From assembly GCA_041393395.1 (NCBI GenBank), contig JAWKKG010000002.1, forward strand, positions 868,001 to 932,000: a stretch of DNA of 64,000 nt. The letters are read 5' to 3'. This stretch comes from JAGQIB01 sp041393395. GTDB lineage: Bacteria; ARS69. Shown here in pieces: positions 18,063-27,184 of this stretch. The translations under genes were made by a program, and so were the position numbers. Within the stretch, counting starts at the first letter, position 1, and every line of letters starts with the position of its first letter. The notes under the pieces are model-generated. The model did not search any database. It saw only the letters and a list, made by a program, of their open reading frames with translations, and was not told the DNA's origin.

Positions 18063-18102
18063 GGAGCAAAGAAAGGCGGGGGACGCGATCGCGCCCCCCG
18101 CC
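18063..18102 (-). terminator. Rho-independent terminator of the GEVED surface-protein gene
   Basis: On the minus strand a GGCGGGGG/CCCCCGCC stem with a CGCG/CGCG upper part (18075-18102, loop GATC, one mismatch) is followed by TTTCTTT. It begins 24 bases after the stop at 18126. Confidence 0.7.
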
Positions 18103-18125
18103 CGGTGACTTCGCGGCGAGATCGA

Positions 18126-20111
18126 CTAGCGCAATCTCGTGATCCGTTGCAGGAGGGCTCGGCCCTCCGCCTCGAGTCGTACGAAGTACACGCCCGCGGC
18201 CACGTCCTCGCCGCGGTCGTTTCGCAGATCCCAGTTCACGGCGTGGGCGCCCGCGCCGCGCAGACCGCTCACGAGCGAGCGGACCCGGCGACCGGAGACG
18301 TCGTACACCGCGAGCTGCACGTCGCCGGTATGACCGAGGTTGAAGCGGATCTCGGCCGACGTCGACGTCGGGTTCGGCATGATGCGGGCGAACTCCAGCG
18401 CGGAGTCGGACTCGCGAACGTCCACGCCCACCGCCGACTCGCCGATCAGGATGAGGTAGTCCTCGGTCTCGCCGCCGCGGAACTTGCCCTGCGGCTCGCT
18501 CGCGGAACCGGCCCACGGGAAGTCGGGATTGACCGGATCGAGCGTCAGCGTGGCGCGCATCCAGCCGTAGCCTTCCTTCGGACCGACCTGGAACTTGGGC
18601 GACGTCCACGTGGAGCAACCCGGAGGCAGCACGAGCGTGGTGTTGCGGAGCGCCCACTCCGGCGCGCACACGTTCCGCTGCGCGCACTCGAGGTTGTCGT
18701 TCCAGTCGCCGTCCTCGTTCCAGTCCACGAGGAGGTTGAAGAACACCGTCATCTCCTGCGCGGAGCAGTTGTACATCTGGAACGTCACCGAGGCCGTGTC
18801 GCACCGCGCGAACACCGGAGTGGTCGCGCTCACGAGGCCCGCGTCGACGCCGTCGTTCAGGCATTCGTCCTGGCCGAACGGGAACACCGCTCCCGCGGTC
18901 AGGTCCACGCAGTCCGTGAGGACCGCCGGATCACAGGCGCTCGGCAGGCCGGCCGGTGCGAAGTTGTTGACCTTGCCGTTCTCCTCGGAGTCGACGAAGT
19001 CGGCCGAAAGCGAAGTGCAACCGAGCCACACGCCGATCGGGTCGCCGGCGATCTTCTCGTGCATCACCCAGCCCGTCGGGCCCGGAGGCGTGCTGATCGG
19101 CGGGCACGGCGGATCGAAGTCCTGCGTGCCGATGCCCCCGCCGCCGAGGCACGTCGGGAACTGACCGATCACACCGGACGGATAGGCGGTGATGTCTTCC
19201 GGAGCGTCGCCGAAGTCGACGTAGCCGAGCTCGCACGGATCGCCCGTGGTGATCTCACCCACGAAGTAGTCCTCGGTCTCGCCCAGGTCGAGGAAGCCCT
19301 CGCCGCCGCCGGCCGGGGCGCAGCCGGCCCACGGGAACGAGTCGTTGACCGGCGTGTCGGACATCGAGATGCGCATCCAGCCGGCGCCTTCCCAGGGGCC
19401 GACCAGGAACGCGGGCGACATGTGCGACGTACATCCGGGGGGCAGCACGAGCGGGAAGTTCTTCACGGCCCACTCGTACGCGCACGAGCCCGGACACTGG
19501 AAGTTGTCGTTCCAGTCGCCGTCCATGTTCATGTCCAGGAGCACGTTCAGGTACACGACGCGATCGCCGTTCGCACAGTTCGTCGTGCGGAACTTGATGG
19601 AGCCGGGCGTGCAGGCCGCGAAGATCGGCATCTCCTCGAGGCCGGCGTCGGAGTCGCCGAAGCACTCGTCCTGGCCGAACGTTCCGGCGGACGTGACTTC
19701 CATGCAGTCGACGGGGATGTCGGCGCACGAGCTGACGGGCAGCCCGGGACTGGTCTTGCCGTCCGGCTCGGAGTCGATGCCGCCGGAGGGGCCGCCGACC
19801 GGTCCGCAGCCGAACCAGTAGCCCGGGAGCGGGATCCCGTTGCGGTGCACGACGAAGCCGGTCGGGCCGGGCGGCGTGCTGATCGGCGCGCAGGCGATGT
19901 CCTGCGTGCCGGGGAGCGAGGGAGCGAAGCAGGTGGGGAAGTGCGCGAGAACGCCCGGATAGGCGTCGAAGCCTTCGGGGGCGTCGCCCCAGTCGTTCGT
20001 CGGGCGGCCGCAGTCCGGCCCGCCGTCGACGTCGGTGGCGGCCGCGGCCAGCGGCCAGATCAGCATTCCGAGAGCAAAGAGCGAGATCCGGGAGGGGGCT
20101 CGCTTCAGCAT
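18126..20111 (-). CDS. Cysteine-rich surface protein with two GEVED-type repeats and C-terminal sorting domain
   Basis: 661-residue protein with a signal peptide (LFALGMLIWPLAAAA). The body is a tandem duplication: residues ~33-310 and ~320-570 share DWGDAPE/DFGDAPE, AYPxGVxxxFPTC, ISTPPGPTG, FGQDEC, DWNxDGDWNDN, VLPPGC, GWMR and ETEDY. GxxGETEDY is the GEVED signature of bacterial adhesin-like extracellular domains. Many evenly spaced cysteines suggest disulfides. The C-terminus is the shared sorting module (PNPTSTSAEIRF, YDVSGRRVRSL, AAGVYFVRL, ITRLR). ATG 20111 has GAGGTGAG upstream, and a terminator follows at 18063-18102. Cell-surface location is inferred; adhesion is a guess. Confidence 0.82.
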   Translation of the reverse strand: MLKRAPSRISLFALGMLIWPLAAAATDVDGGPDCGRPTNDWGDAPEGFDAYPGVLAHFPTCFAPSLPGTQDIACAPISTPPGPTGFVVHRNGIPLPGYWFGCGPVGGPSGGIDSEPDGKTSPGLPVSSCADIPVDCMEVTSAGTFGQDECFGDSDAGLEEMPIFAACTPGSIKFRTTNCANGDRVVYLNVLLDMNMDGDWNDNFQCPGSCAYEWAVKNFPLVLPPGCTSHMSPAFLVGPWEGAGWMRISMSDTPVNDSFPWAGCAPAGGGEGFLDLGETEDYFVGEITTGDPCELGYVDFGDAPEDITAYPSGVIGQFPTCLGGGGIGTQDFDPPCPPISTPPGPTGWVMHEKIAGDPIGVWLGCTSLSADFVDSEENGKVNNFAPAGLPSACDPAVLTDCVDLTAGAVFPFGQDECLNDGVDAGLVSATTPVFARCDTASVTFQMYNCSAQEMTVFFNLLVDWNEDGDWNDNLECAQRNVCAPEWALRNTTLVLPPGCSTWTSPKFQVGPKEGYGWMRATLTLDPVNPDFPWAGSASEPQGKFRGGETEDYLILIGESAVGVDVRESDSALEFARIMPNPTSTSAEIRFNLGHTGDVQLAVYDVSGRRVRSLVSGLRGAGAHAVNWDLRNDRGEDVAAGVYFVRLEAEGRALLQRITRLR

Positions 20112-20209
20112 GGGTCTCACCTCAGGTGTAGGGCGGAGCGGCGGGCCACTGGAGGTAGCGGCAAGGAGTTGGACACGCCCCGGAACGGCTTTTGAAACGG
20201 CCGAGTCGG

Positions 20210-21862
20210 TCAGCCGCGGATCCAGCGGAGGGCGGCGGCGAGGTCCGCGAACACCCGGTCGGGTCCGAGCTGATCGAGGAACCCCGACCGGGCCAGGAGT
20301 GCGCGCGGCTGCGGATGAACGCCGCTGAGCACGAGCGTGGTGCCGGACCGTCGGCACTGGGCCAGGACCTCCTCCAGCGCCCGGAGTCCGGTGGCGTCCA
20401 TGGTCGGCACCTGACGGAGCCGGAGGACGAGCACCCGCGGGCTCGTGGCGATGCGATCCAGCGTGTGGCGGAACTTGTGCGCGGCGCCGAAGAAGAAGGG
20501 TCCCTGGATCTCGAAGATCTGCACGTCGGCCGGGACGTCGGGGGAGGGTGCGCCGGGCGCGTCGTCTCGTTCGTCATCGCCCGTGAGATCCGTGATCGAC
20601 TTGACCTCCGTCATCTCCGCCATGCGACGCATGAACAGAAGGGCCGCGAACACGACACCGGACTGGATCGCGATCGTGAGGTCCACGAACACCGTGAGCA
20701 GGAACGTGGAGAGCAGGACGAACAGATCGCTTCGCGTGCTCCGGAAGATCTGGAGGAACAGGTGCCACTCGCCCATGCGCCACGCCACCACGAGCAGGAT
20801 GCCGGCGAGCGACGCGAGCGGGATCATCGCCGCCTGCGGTCCGGCCACGAGCAAAATGACGAGCAGGGTGATCGAGTGCACGATGCCCGCCACGGGAGTA
20901 CGTCCGCCGCTCCGCACGTTCGTCGCGGTGCGCGCGATCGCGCCCGTCGCCGGGATGCCGCCGAATAGCGGCGTGATCACGTTCGCGAACCCCTGGGCCA
21001 CGAGTTCCACGTTCGAGCGGTGACGACGTCCCGTCATGCCGTCGGCGACGACCGCGCTGAGCAGGGACTCGATCCCGCCGAGCAGCGCGATCGCGAGGGC
21101 GGGCGAGAACAGCCGCGGCAACAGGGCCCAGTCGACCACGGGAAGATGCGGACGCGGAAGGGAGCTGCCGACCGAGCCGAAGCGATCCCCGATCGTCTCG
21201 ACCGGGAGATGGAACGCGTGCGCGAGAACGGCGGACGCCACGAGCGCGACGAGCGAGCCGGGCACGCGCGACCAGCGCCGCGGCCACATCGTGATCACGA
21301 CGATCGTCCCCACGGTGAACGCGACCGTCGTCGGTTGCATCGTGCCGAGGGCCGAGCCGAGCGCGGCGACCTTCGGAGCGAACTCGGCCGGGACCGCGTC
21401 CATCTGCAGTCCGAGCGCGTCGCGCATCTGTCCGATCCCGATGATCACCGCGATGCCGGACGTGAACCCCACCGTGACCGGATACGGAATGAACCGGATC
21501 ACCGTGCCCAGGCGCACGAGACCGAGCACCACGAGCAGGGCACCGGCCAGCATCGTGGCGACGGCGAGACCGTCCGGACCGAACTCGCGCACGATTCCGT
21601 ACACGAGGACGACGAACGCGCCGGTGGGTCCGCCGATCTGGACGCGACTCCCGCCGAGTGCGGAGATCAGGAGCCCGGCGACGATCGCGGTGACGAGACC
21701 CTGCTCGGGCTTCACGCCGGAGGCGATCGCGAACGCGATCGCGAGCGGCAACGCCACGATCCCGACGATCACGCCGGCCACGACGTCCTGGAGAAACTGC
21801 GCGCGCGAGTAGCCCTCGCGCAGCACGGTGACGAGCTTCGGCTCGAGTTCCGATGCGGCCAC
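20210..21862 (-). CDS. SulP/SLC26-family anion transporter with STAS domain
   Basis: 550-residue inner-membrane transporter for sulfate, bicarbonate or a related anion. The N-terminal membrane domain (residues ~20-410, 12-14 helices) opens with FLQDVVAGVIVGIVALPLAIAFAI and contains the SulP signature region GGPTGAFVVLVYGI and SGIAVIIGIGQ, plus LLGGIESLLSAVVADG. A cytoplasmic STAS domain occupies the last ~130 residues (VQIFEIQGPFFFGAAHKF, VLRLRQVPTMDATGLRAL). GTG 21862 is preferred over upstream in-frame codons because it has GAGGG at good spacing and leaves a normal N-terminus. It is divergent from the subtilase gene across 202 bases. Substrate cannot be fixed by eye; the carbonic anhydrase is 14 kb away, so no direct link. 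Confidence 0.92.
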   Translation of the reverse strand: MAASELEPKLVTVLREGYSRAQFLQDVVAGVIVGIVALPLAIAFAIASGVKPEQGLVTAIVAGLLISALGGSRVQIGGPTGAFVVLVYGIVREFGPDGLAVATMLAGALLVVLGLVRLGTVIRFIPYPVTVGFTSGIAVIIGIGQMRDALGLQMDAVPAEFAPKVAALGSALGTMQPTTVAFTVGTIVVITMWPRRWSRVPGSLVALVASAVLAHAFHLPVETIGDRFGSVGSSLPRPHLPVVDWALLPRLFSPALAIALLGGIESLLSAVVADGMTGRRHRSNVELVAQGFANVITPLFGGIPATGAIARTATNVRSGGRTPVAGIVHSITLLVILLVAGPQAAMIPLASLAGILLVVAWRMGEWHLFLQIFRSTRSDLFVLLSTFLLTVFVDLTIAIQSGVVFAALLFMRRMAEMTEVKSITDLTGDDERDDAPGAPSPDVPADVQIFEIQGPFFFGAAHKFRHTLDRIATSPRVLVLRLRQVPTMDATGLRALEEVLAQCRRSGTTLVLSGVHPQPRALLARSGFLDQLGPDRVFADLAAALRWIRG

Positions 21863-22064
21863 GTCGCGCCCTCGACCGCCGCCGGCGGCCCCGGCCGGGG
21901 AGGTCCACCCCCGGAGACGCCGTCTTGTATCCGAATCGACGCCGGCCGTCGAGGGTCCGGGTGATCCTCCGGCGAAAGTTTCCTGCCTGCGAAGACGTTG
22001 CGAGAACCGCGAGGCCTGCGGAAAGTCGAAACATGGTTCCGTCCTCGCATTCCGGGAGTCCATC

Positions 22065-25000
22065 GTGCGCCCCCTTCGCCCGAAGGCCGATCCTCGCGGG
22101 GAGACGTTCCGGAACTCGTTCCGGTTCGCCCTTCTCGCCCTCCTTGCGTTCGCCGCCCCGGTGTCCGGATCGCCGGCGTCCGGAGGGCCGGCGTCCGACG
22201 CCACCGTCGACGAATCTCCGTGGCTCGAGGGCTTCCTTCGCCTGAAGCTGTTCGGCCCCGTGGCCGCCGAGGAAGCGCTCGGGGAGGCCTCCCGGATCGC
22301 GGCCCGGGTCGGAAGCCCGCCGCCCGGGGAAGCGTTCCTCACGTTCCCGCCGTCGCCTCCCGGCACCGAGAAGGCCGCCACGAAGCGACGCCTCGGGCTG
22401 GATCGCTGGCTGACCGTGCGGTTCCCGGCCGGCGTCGCGCTCGACCCCGCTGCCTGGCGTGCGGATCCGGAAGTCGAGATCGCGGAACGCGTCGGCCGGA
22501 TCCTGCCCGCCGCCGTCCCGACGGATCCGCTCTATCCGCAACAATGGGAGCACGCGAACACCGGCATGAACCCGGGCGTCCCGAACAGCATTCCCGACGC
22601 CGACCTCGACACGCAGGAGGCGTGGGATCTCGCGACCGGCGCCGGCGTGCGCGTGACGAACATGGAGACCGTGGACTGGTACCACGAGGATCTGATCGAC
22701 AACGTGTGGCAGAACCTCGGAGAGGATCTGGACGGCGACGGACACGTGATCGAGTGGAACTCCACGCTCGGGCGCTGGGATTTCGATCCCGGCGACTACA
22801 ACCTGCTGGACGACGACGGCAACGGGTACATCAACGACTACGTCGGCTGGAACTTCGTCAGTGGCGGCAACGATCCCGACGACGGCGCGAGCGGCCACGG
22901 CACGGCGACCGCCGGATTCCTGCTCGCATCGCACGACAACGGCGTCGGCGTTGCCGGGGCCTGTCCGGATTGCGAGCTGCTCGCGCTCCGGGTCGAGTTC
23001 GAGAGCGAGCTCGTCTACGCGATCGACCAGGGAGTCCAGGTGGTGAGCATGAGCTTCACCGGACTGAACGATGCCGCGTGGCGCGCCACCGTGGACTACG
23101 CCGAGGCGAACGACGTGGTGATCGTGGCCGCCGCCGGGAACTCGTCGCTGGAGATCACCGGGTATCCCGAGGACCCGCGCGTGATCGGAGTCACCGGGAC
23201 GGATCCGCTCGACCGCCTCGTCACCCTGGTCACGACGGGGGGCTGGTGGGGCACGAACTACGGCCCGCACGCCGACGTCGGCGCGCCGGCGATCTACATG
23301 ACCTATCTGCTCGCGGAGGCCGGCTACGGCACGAACGGTTCCGGCACGTCGGACGCCGCGCCGAACGTCGCGGGGAGCGTGGCTCTGATGCGCGAGGTGG
23401 CGCCGAGCCTGTCCGCGGCCGAGATCCGATCGATTCTCCGCTCGACCACGGATCCGTTCCTCGCGCCGGATCGTTTCGGCGGTACCGGTCGCGTCAACGC
23501 GCGGGCGGCGGTCGAGGCCGCCCTCGTCGCCGAGGCGAACGGGTCCTTCCCCGTGGCGGACCTGGACGCGTCCGCGACGACGATTCGACCGAACGGCACG
23601 CTGTACGTGTACGCTACCGCCGCCGCGGCCGGCTTCGTCGGCGGGACTCTCCGTGTGGGTGAGGGCATCTCTCCTTCGAGCTGGCTCCTCGACGTTCCGA
23701 TCACCGCGCCGCGAGTCGGACTGATCGACTCGGTCGACGTCCGCGGTTTTCCCGTCGGCTCGGAGTTCCGAATCGAGCTCGAGGTCACGGACGTTCACGG
23801 TCAGACGTCGCGCGACGCGTTTCATCCGACGCACCTCCAGTTCGGGTTGTTCGAACCGCCACCGTGGCCGATCGCGACCGGCGAGACGGTGACTGGGGTC
23901 ACGCTGGCCGACGTCGCGCCGGGTGCGGAAAGCGAACTCATCGTGTCGAACGACTCGGAGATCCAGGTGCTCGACACCGGTGACACGTCCCTCGTGAGCT
24001 GGCCGATTCCCTACGATCTCGAGTACATCCCCCCGAGTCCGGTTTCCGACGTCGACGGCGACGGCGTCGCGGAAGTGATCGCCGCGTTCGGCGACGGCGC
24101 GGGCACCGCGACGGTGCACGCCTACCGAGCCGACGGCTCCGAGGCGCCGGGCTGGCCCGTGACGCTCCCGGGAGCCCCGCGATTCGAGGTCACGATCGTG
24201 GACGTCGACGGTGACGGATTCGACGAGATCGCACTTCTGCACGGCCCGGTCACTTCCATGAGCCTCGCGCTCATCGATCGCGACGGACAGATGCGCGCCG
24301 GCTGGCCGATCCCGCTCGGCACGCGCGCGACGTCCGGGCCCGTCGTGGCGGACGTCGACGGCGACGGCGCGTTCGAGATCGCGCTGCGCGTCCTGTCGGG
24401 CCTGCAGGTGTTCCAGGGAGACGCGACGCCGGCGCCCGGCTGGCCACTCACCGCGGTGTTCACGCATCCTCCCGTATCCGGCGACTTCGACGGGGACGGG
24501 CGCGACGAGTTCGTCCTCCAGCACACCCAGACGCTCTCGATGTACGACGACGACGGGATGCTGATGGCCGGCTGGCCTCGGGCGTTCCCTGTGCCGCTGA
24601 ATCCGCTGCTCGCGGCCGACCTGCAGGGCGACGGGGTGACGGATCTCGTCGTCAACGGCGTCGACGGCCGCATCTGGATCGTGGATGGCGGCGCGGCGGA
24701 TCTTCCGGGCTGGCCCATCGTGTTCCCGGCGATCTACCGAACGCGTCTCCTGCTGGATCTCGACGGAGACGATCCGCTCGAGATCCTGGTCACGGACACC
24801 GACACGTTCCGGAACCTCTCGGCGCTCGAGCTCGACGGTACGACGGTCGACCGGTTCCCGTTCGAGATCGGTGTCGCCTCGTTCGATCACTTCGTCGCCG
24901 ACGACTTCGACGGTGACGGCAACGTCGATCTCCTCTTCCGGACCTGGACCCAGGGTCAGACGGACGCCTGGCAGATGCACTGGCTTCCGATCGACGCGCC

Positions 25001-25385
25001 GCGGACCGACCGCGGGTGGTTCTCGGTGTATCGCGACTCGCGAAACAGTCGACGGGGCACGGGGTCCGCCGGCGCCGTGACCGGAGCGCCGGCCCTGCTG
25101 CGTTCCGGCGTGTCGCTCCTTCCGCCTCGCCCGAATCCGTTCGCGGCGCGCGTCGCCATTCCATGGACGATCGACGCCTCCGGTGACGTTCGGCTCCGCA
25201 TCCACGACGTGTCCGGCCGCACGGTACGCACCCTCGTCTCCGGTGTCGCGGCGCCCGGCTCCCACGTCACGCCCTGGGACGGGCGGGATCGCGCCGGCAA
25301 GCTCGTCGGCTCCGGCGTGTACTGGGTCACGCTCGACGTCGCGGGGGGGCGGTCCACGCGTCGAGTCGTGCGCATTGCCCGGTGA
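22065..25385 (+). CDS. Secreted subtilase with VCBS/FG-GAP-like repeats and C-terminal sorting domain
   Basis: 1,106-residue surface peptidase. GTG 22065 has GGGAG seven bases upstream and leads into a signal peptide (FALLALLAFAAPVSG). The S8 domain covers residues ~150-490: His278 in SGHGTATAG, Ser429 in GSGTSDAAPN, and the oxyanion-hole Asn in AAAGNSS. The usual Asp position reads VTNMETVDWYHEDL, with Glu201 where Asp is expected. Beyond ~600 come repeats with D-x-D-G-D-G calcium-binding loops (for example VSDVDGDGVAEVI, VADVDGDGAFEIA) typical of FG-GAP/VCBS propellers. The final ~90 residues form the sorting module (PRPNPF, HDVSGRTVRTL, SGVYWVTL, RIAR). Probably cell-surface; activity is uncertain because of the Glu. 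Confidence 0.87.
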   Translation: MRPLRPKADPRGETFRNSFRFALLALLAFAAPVSGSPASGGPASDATVDESPWLEGFLRLKLFGPVAAEEALGEASRIAARVGSPPPGEAFLTFPPSPPGTEKAATKRRLGLDRWLTVRFPAGVALDPAAWRADPEVEIAERVGRILPAAVPTDPLYPQQWEHANTGMNPGVPNSIPDADLDTQEAWDLATGAGVRVTNMETVDWYHEDLIDNVWQNLGEDLDGDGHVIEWNSTLGRWDFDPGDYNLLDDDGNGYINDYVGWNFVSGGNDPDDGASGHGTATAGFLLASHDNGVGVAGACPDCELLALRVEFESELVYAIDQGVQVVSMSFTGLNDAAWRATVDYAEANDVVIVAAAGNSSLEITGYPEDPRVIGVTGTDPLDRLVTLVTTGGWWGTNYGPHADVGAPAIYMTYLLAEAGYGTNGSGTSDAAPNVAGSVALMREVAPSLSAAEIRSILRSTTDPFLAPDRFGGTGRVNARAAVEAALVAEANGSFPVADLDASATTIRPNGTLYVYATAAAAGFVGGTLRVGEGISPSSWLLDVPITAPRVGLIDSVDVRGFPVGSEFRIELEVTDVHGQTSRDAFHPTHLQFGLFEPPPWPIATGETVTGVTLADVAPGAESELIVSNDSEIQVLDTGDTSLVSWPIPYDLEYIPPSPVSDVDGDGVAEVIAAFGDGAGTATVHAYRADGSEAPGWPVTLPGAPRFEVTIVDVDGDGFDEIALLHGPVTSMSLALIDRDGQMRAGWPIPLGTRATSGPVVADVDGDGAFEIALRVLSGLQVFQGDATPAPGWPLTAVFTHPPVSGDFDGDGRDEFVLQHTQTLSMYDDDGMLMAGWPRAFPVPLNPLLAADLQGDGVTDLVVNGVDGRIWIVDGGAADLPGWPIVFPAIYRTRLLLDLDGDDPLEILVTDTDTFRNLSALELDGTTVDRFPFEIGVASFDHFVADDFDGDGNVDLLFRTWTQGQTDAWQMHWLPIDAPRTDRGWFSVYRDSRNSRRGTGSAGAVTGAPALLRSGVSLLPPRPNPFAARVAIPWTIDASGDVRLRIHDVSGRTVRTLVSGVAAPGSHVTPWDGRDRAGKLVGSGVYWVTLDVAGGRSTRRVVRIAR

Positions 25386-25482
25386 CTTCTCCCGGGAAAG
25401 CGTGTACCAGTCGAAACGTCGAGAGGGTCCGTCCGGGATCCTCGTTCACGCGTGGTCCGATGGACCGGGACGGGAGGATGGG

Positions 25483-26208
25483 ATGAACTTGGGATCGGCG
25501 TGCGTCGCGGCCCTGATCGTGGTCGGCGGCGGATTCGGGACGGCATCGGCGGGTACGGAGACCATTCTCTCCTGCGACTTCGACGCGGAACCGATCGACC
25601 AGATCATCGGAACGGGCGGCGCGATCGTCGGCCAGCCGACGGCGATCGCGTTCGACGCCTACGTGCGATCCGCGCCGTTCGCCACTCCCAGCCTCGAGAT
25701 GGCGGACACCTGGGGAACCGGCGCGCGAGCCGTCACGTTCGAGTTCCTGAACGACTGGGAGATCACGACGGGCGTCGTGGACATCGCGATGGACCTCGAG
25801 TTCCAGTCGATGGACAACTACCAGATCTCCGTGCGCGAGTTCAACGGTGCCTCCCAGAGCTTCGCGACCCTCCGCTTCACCTTGACCGGCGGCGTCTCCC
25901 ACACCGACGCGGACGGGGGAGCCGGGATCATCACGACCTACTCCGCCGGGACCGCGACGCACCTGGAGCTCTCGTTCGACATGGACGCGCGGACGTGCGA
26001 CGTGCTGCTGGACGGCACGCCCGTCCTCTCGGACGAGACGTTCGGCATCGCGGATCGCGGCGTCGGCTCCGTGCTGGTGGGCCTCTCGCACGACGCCGAC
26101 TCCACCGGCGTGTTCTCGGTGGACAACCTCGTGGTCACCGCGACCGAGACGCCGAGCCCCGTGGATCCCGCGAGCTGGGCCGGAACGAAGGCGTCCTATC
26201 GGGACTGA
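25483..26208 (+). CDS. Secreted beta-sandwich protein, LamG/concanavalin-like
   Basis: 241-residue protein with a signal peptide (ACVAALIVVGGGFGTASA). The mature region is nearly all beta: VTFEFLNDWEITTGVVDIAMDL, THLELSFDMDARTCDVLLDG and VSHDADS-like turns near VGLSHDADSTGVFSVDNLVV. The pattern and the closing VDNLVV phrase resemble PEP-CTERM/LamG-like jelly-roll proteins. No enzyme motif seen. ATG 25483 has GGAGG at 25473-25477. Its 3' end overlaps the convergent SpoIIM-like gene by 74 bases. It follows the subtilase by 97 bases on the same strand. Function unknown. Confidence 0.72.
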   Translation: MNLGSACVAALIVVGGGFGTASAGTETILSCDFDAEPIDQIIGTGGAIVGQPTAIAFDAYVRSAPFATPSLEMADTWGTGARAVTFEFLNDWEITTGVVDIAMDLEFQSMDNYQISVREFNGASQSFATLRFTLTGGVSHTDADGGAGIITTYSAGTATHLELSFDMDARTCDVLLDGTPVLSDETFGIADRGVGSVLVGLSHDADSTGVFSVDNLVVTATETPSPVDPASWAGTKASYRD

Positions 26209-27160
26209 GCTCGCCCGGCGAGTCCTCGCCGGGGAGGAGCAACCAGCCGAGCCACAGCAGGAACACGCCGGCGGCGACCGTGGCCTTCACGGCGAACGGA
26301 TAGGGCTCGGGGGAGAACCACGCTTCGAGTCCCGCCGCGAACATCAACATCACGGCGGCGCCGGCGAAGATCCGGATCGCGACGCCTCCACCGGCGGCGA
26401 TGGCCCGCCCCCAGGGGAGGGCGCCGGGGAACAGCTGGCCCCGCGCGATCGCGTAGCCCGCGGCGCCCGCGACGAGAATGGCGGGGATCTCCACCGCGCC
26501 GTGCGCGATCACGAACCCCCAGAACGCGCGGGACATGCCGTTCACGAACACGTGCCAGCCCAGCGCGCCGAGCATGATGCCGTTCATGAACAGGATCCAC
26601 GTCGTGCCGACTCCGGCCGTGATGCCCAGTGCGAACGCGAGGATCGCCACCGTCAGATTGTTCGAGAACAGGAACGCGCCGAACACGGGCTTCGCATCCT
26701 TGATGTGATCCGTCCACATCTCGCCCCGATCCACGGACGCGAGGATGTCGGGGCCGGCGACGAGCCCGACGAAACCGGCGTCCGTCGCGCAGTACCAGGC
26801 GCCGAACGCCGCTCCCGCCAGGAACACCGCGGTCGACAGCACGAGGAGGCGACCGTGACGTCGCATGTGCGGGGGCCAGCCGCGGGAGAGGAACCGCAGC
26901 AGGCGGCCGACCCCGCCGGTGCTCGTCGTGCGCCGATACAGCACGCCGTGGGCTGCGGCCACGAGACGGTTGAGCTGGAACTCCTCGTCGGTGCGGGCGG
27001 CGGCGCTCTGGAGAGCCGCGAGCCGCGACGTGGCCGTCCGGTAGAGTCCCCAGAACTCCCGGAGCTCGGCAGGATCGCGGCCGGCGGGGCTCCCCGAGAG
27101 CTTCTTGACGAGAGCGTCGAGGCGACACCAGTCTGACGCGCCGGCGGCCGATTTCCTCAC
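26135..27160 (-). CDS. SpoIIM-family (stage II sporulation protein M-like) membrane protein
   Basis: 341-residue protein. A cytoplasmic N-terminal half (residues 1-105, helical, with LDALVKKLSG and FWGLYRTATSRLAAL) precedes about six membrane helices: LLVLSTAVFLAGAAFGAWY, VAILAFALGITAGVGTTWI, AFWGFVIAHGAVEIPAILVA and others. The FxxxHGxxExPAI motif is characteristic of SpoIIM/DUF95 proteins. GTG 27160 has GGAGG five bases upstream; the open frame further upstream is noise. Divergent from the RDD gene, 24 bases apart. The two families commonly neighbour each other in non-sporulating bacteria, so a joint envelope function is likely but undefined. The last ~25 residues are Ser/Arg/Pro-rich and overlap the opposite gene. 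Confidence 0.87.
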   Translation of the reverse strand: MRKSAAGASDWCRLDALVKKLSGSPAGRDPAELREFWGLYRTATSRLAALQSAAARTDEEFQLNRLVAAAHGVLYRRTTSTGGVGRLLRFLSRGWPPHMRRHGRLLVLSTAVFLAGAAFGAWYCATDAGFVGLVAGPDILASVDRGEMWTDHIKDAKPVFGAFLFSNNLTVAILAFALGITAGVGTTWILFMNGIMLGALGWHVFVNGMSRAFWGFVIAHGAVEIPAILVAGAAGYAIARGQLFPGALPWGRAIAAGGGVAIRIFAGAAVMLMFAAGLEAWFSPEPYPFAVKATVAAGVFLLWLGWLLLPGEDSPGELSPDRTPSFRPSSRDPRGSASRSR

Positions 27161-27184
27161 GAACGCCTCCGGGGAGATCTCACC

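Noticed and set aside
20574..25265. Very long minus-strand open frame opposite the subtilase and part of SulP
   Set aside because: Arg/Gly/Pro-rich shadow translation caused by high GC codon bias; the opposite frames have clear protein domains and signals.
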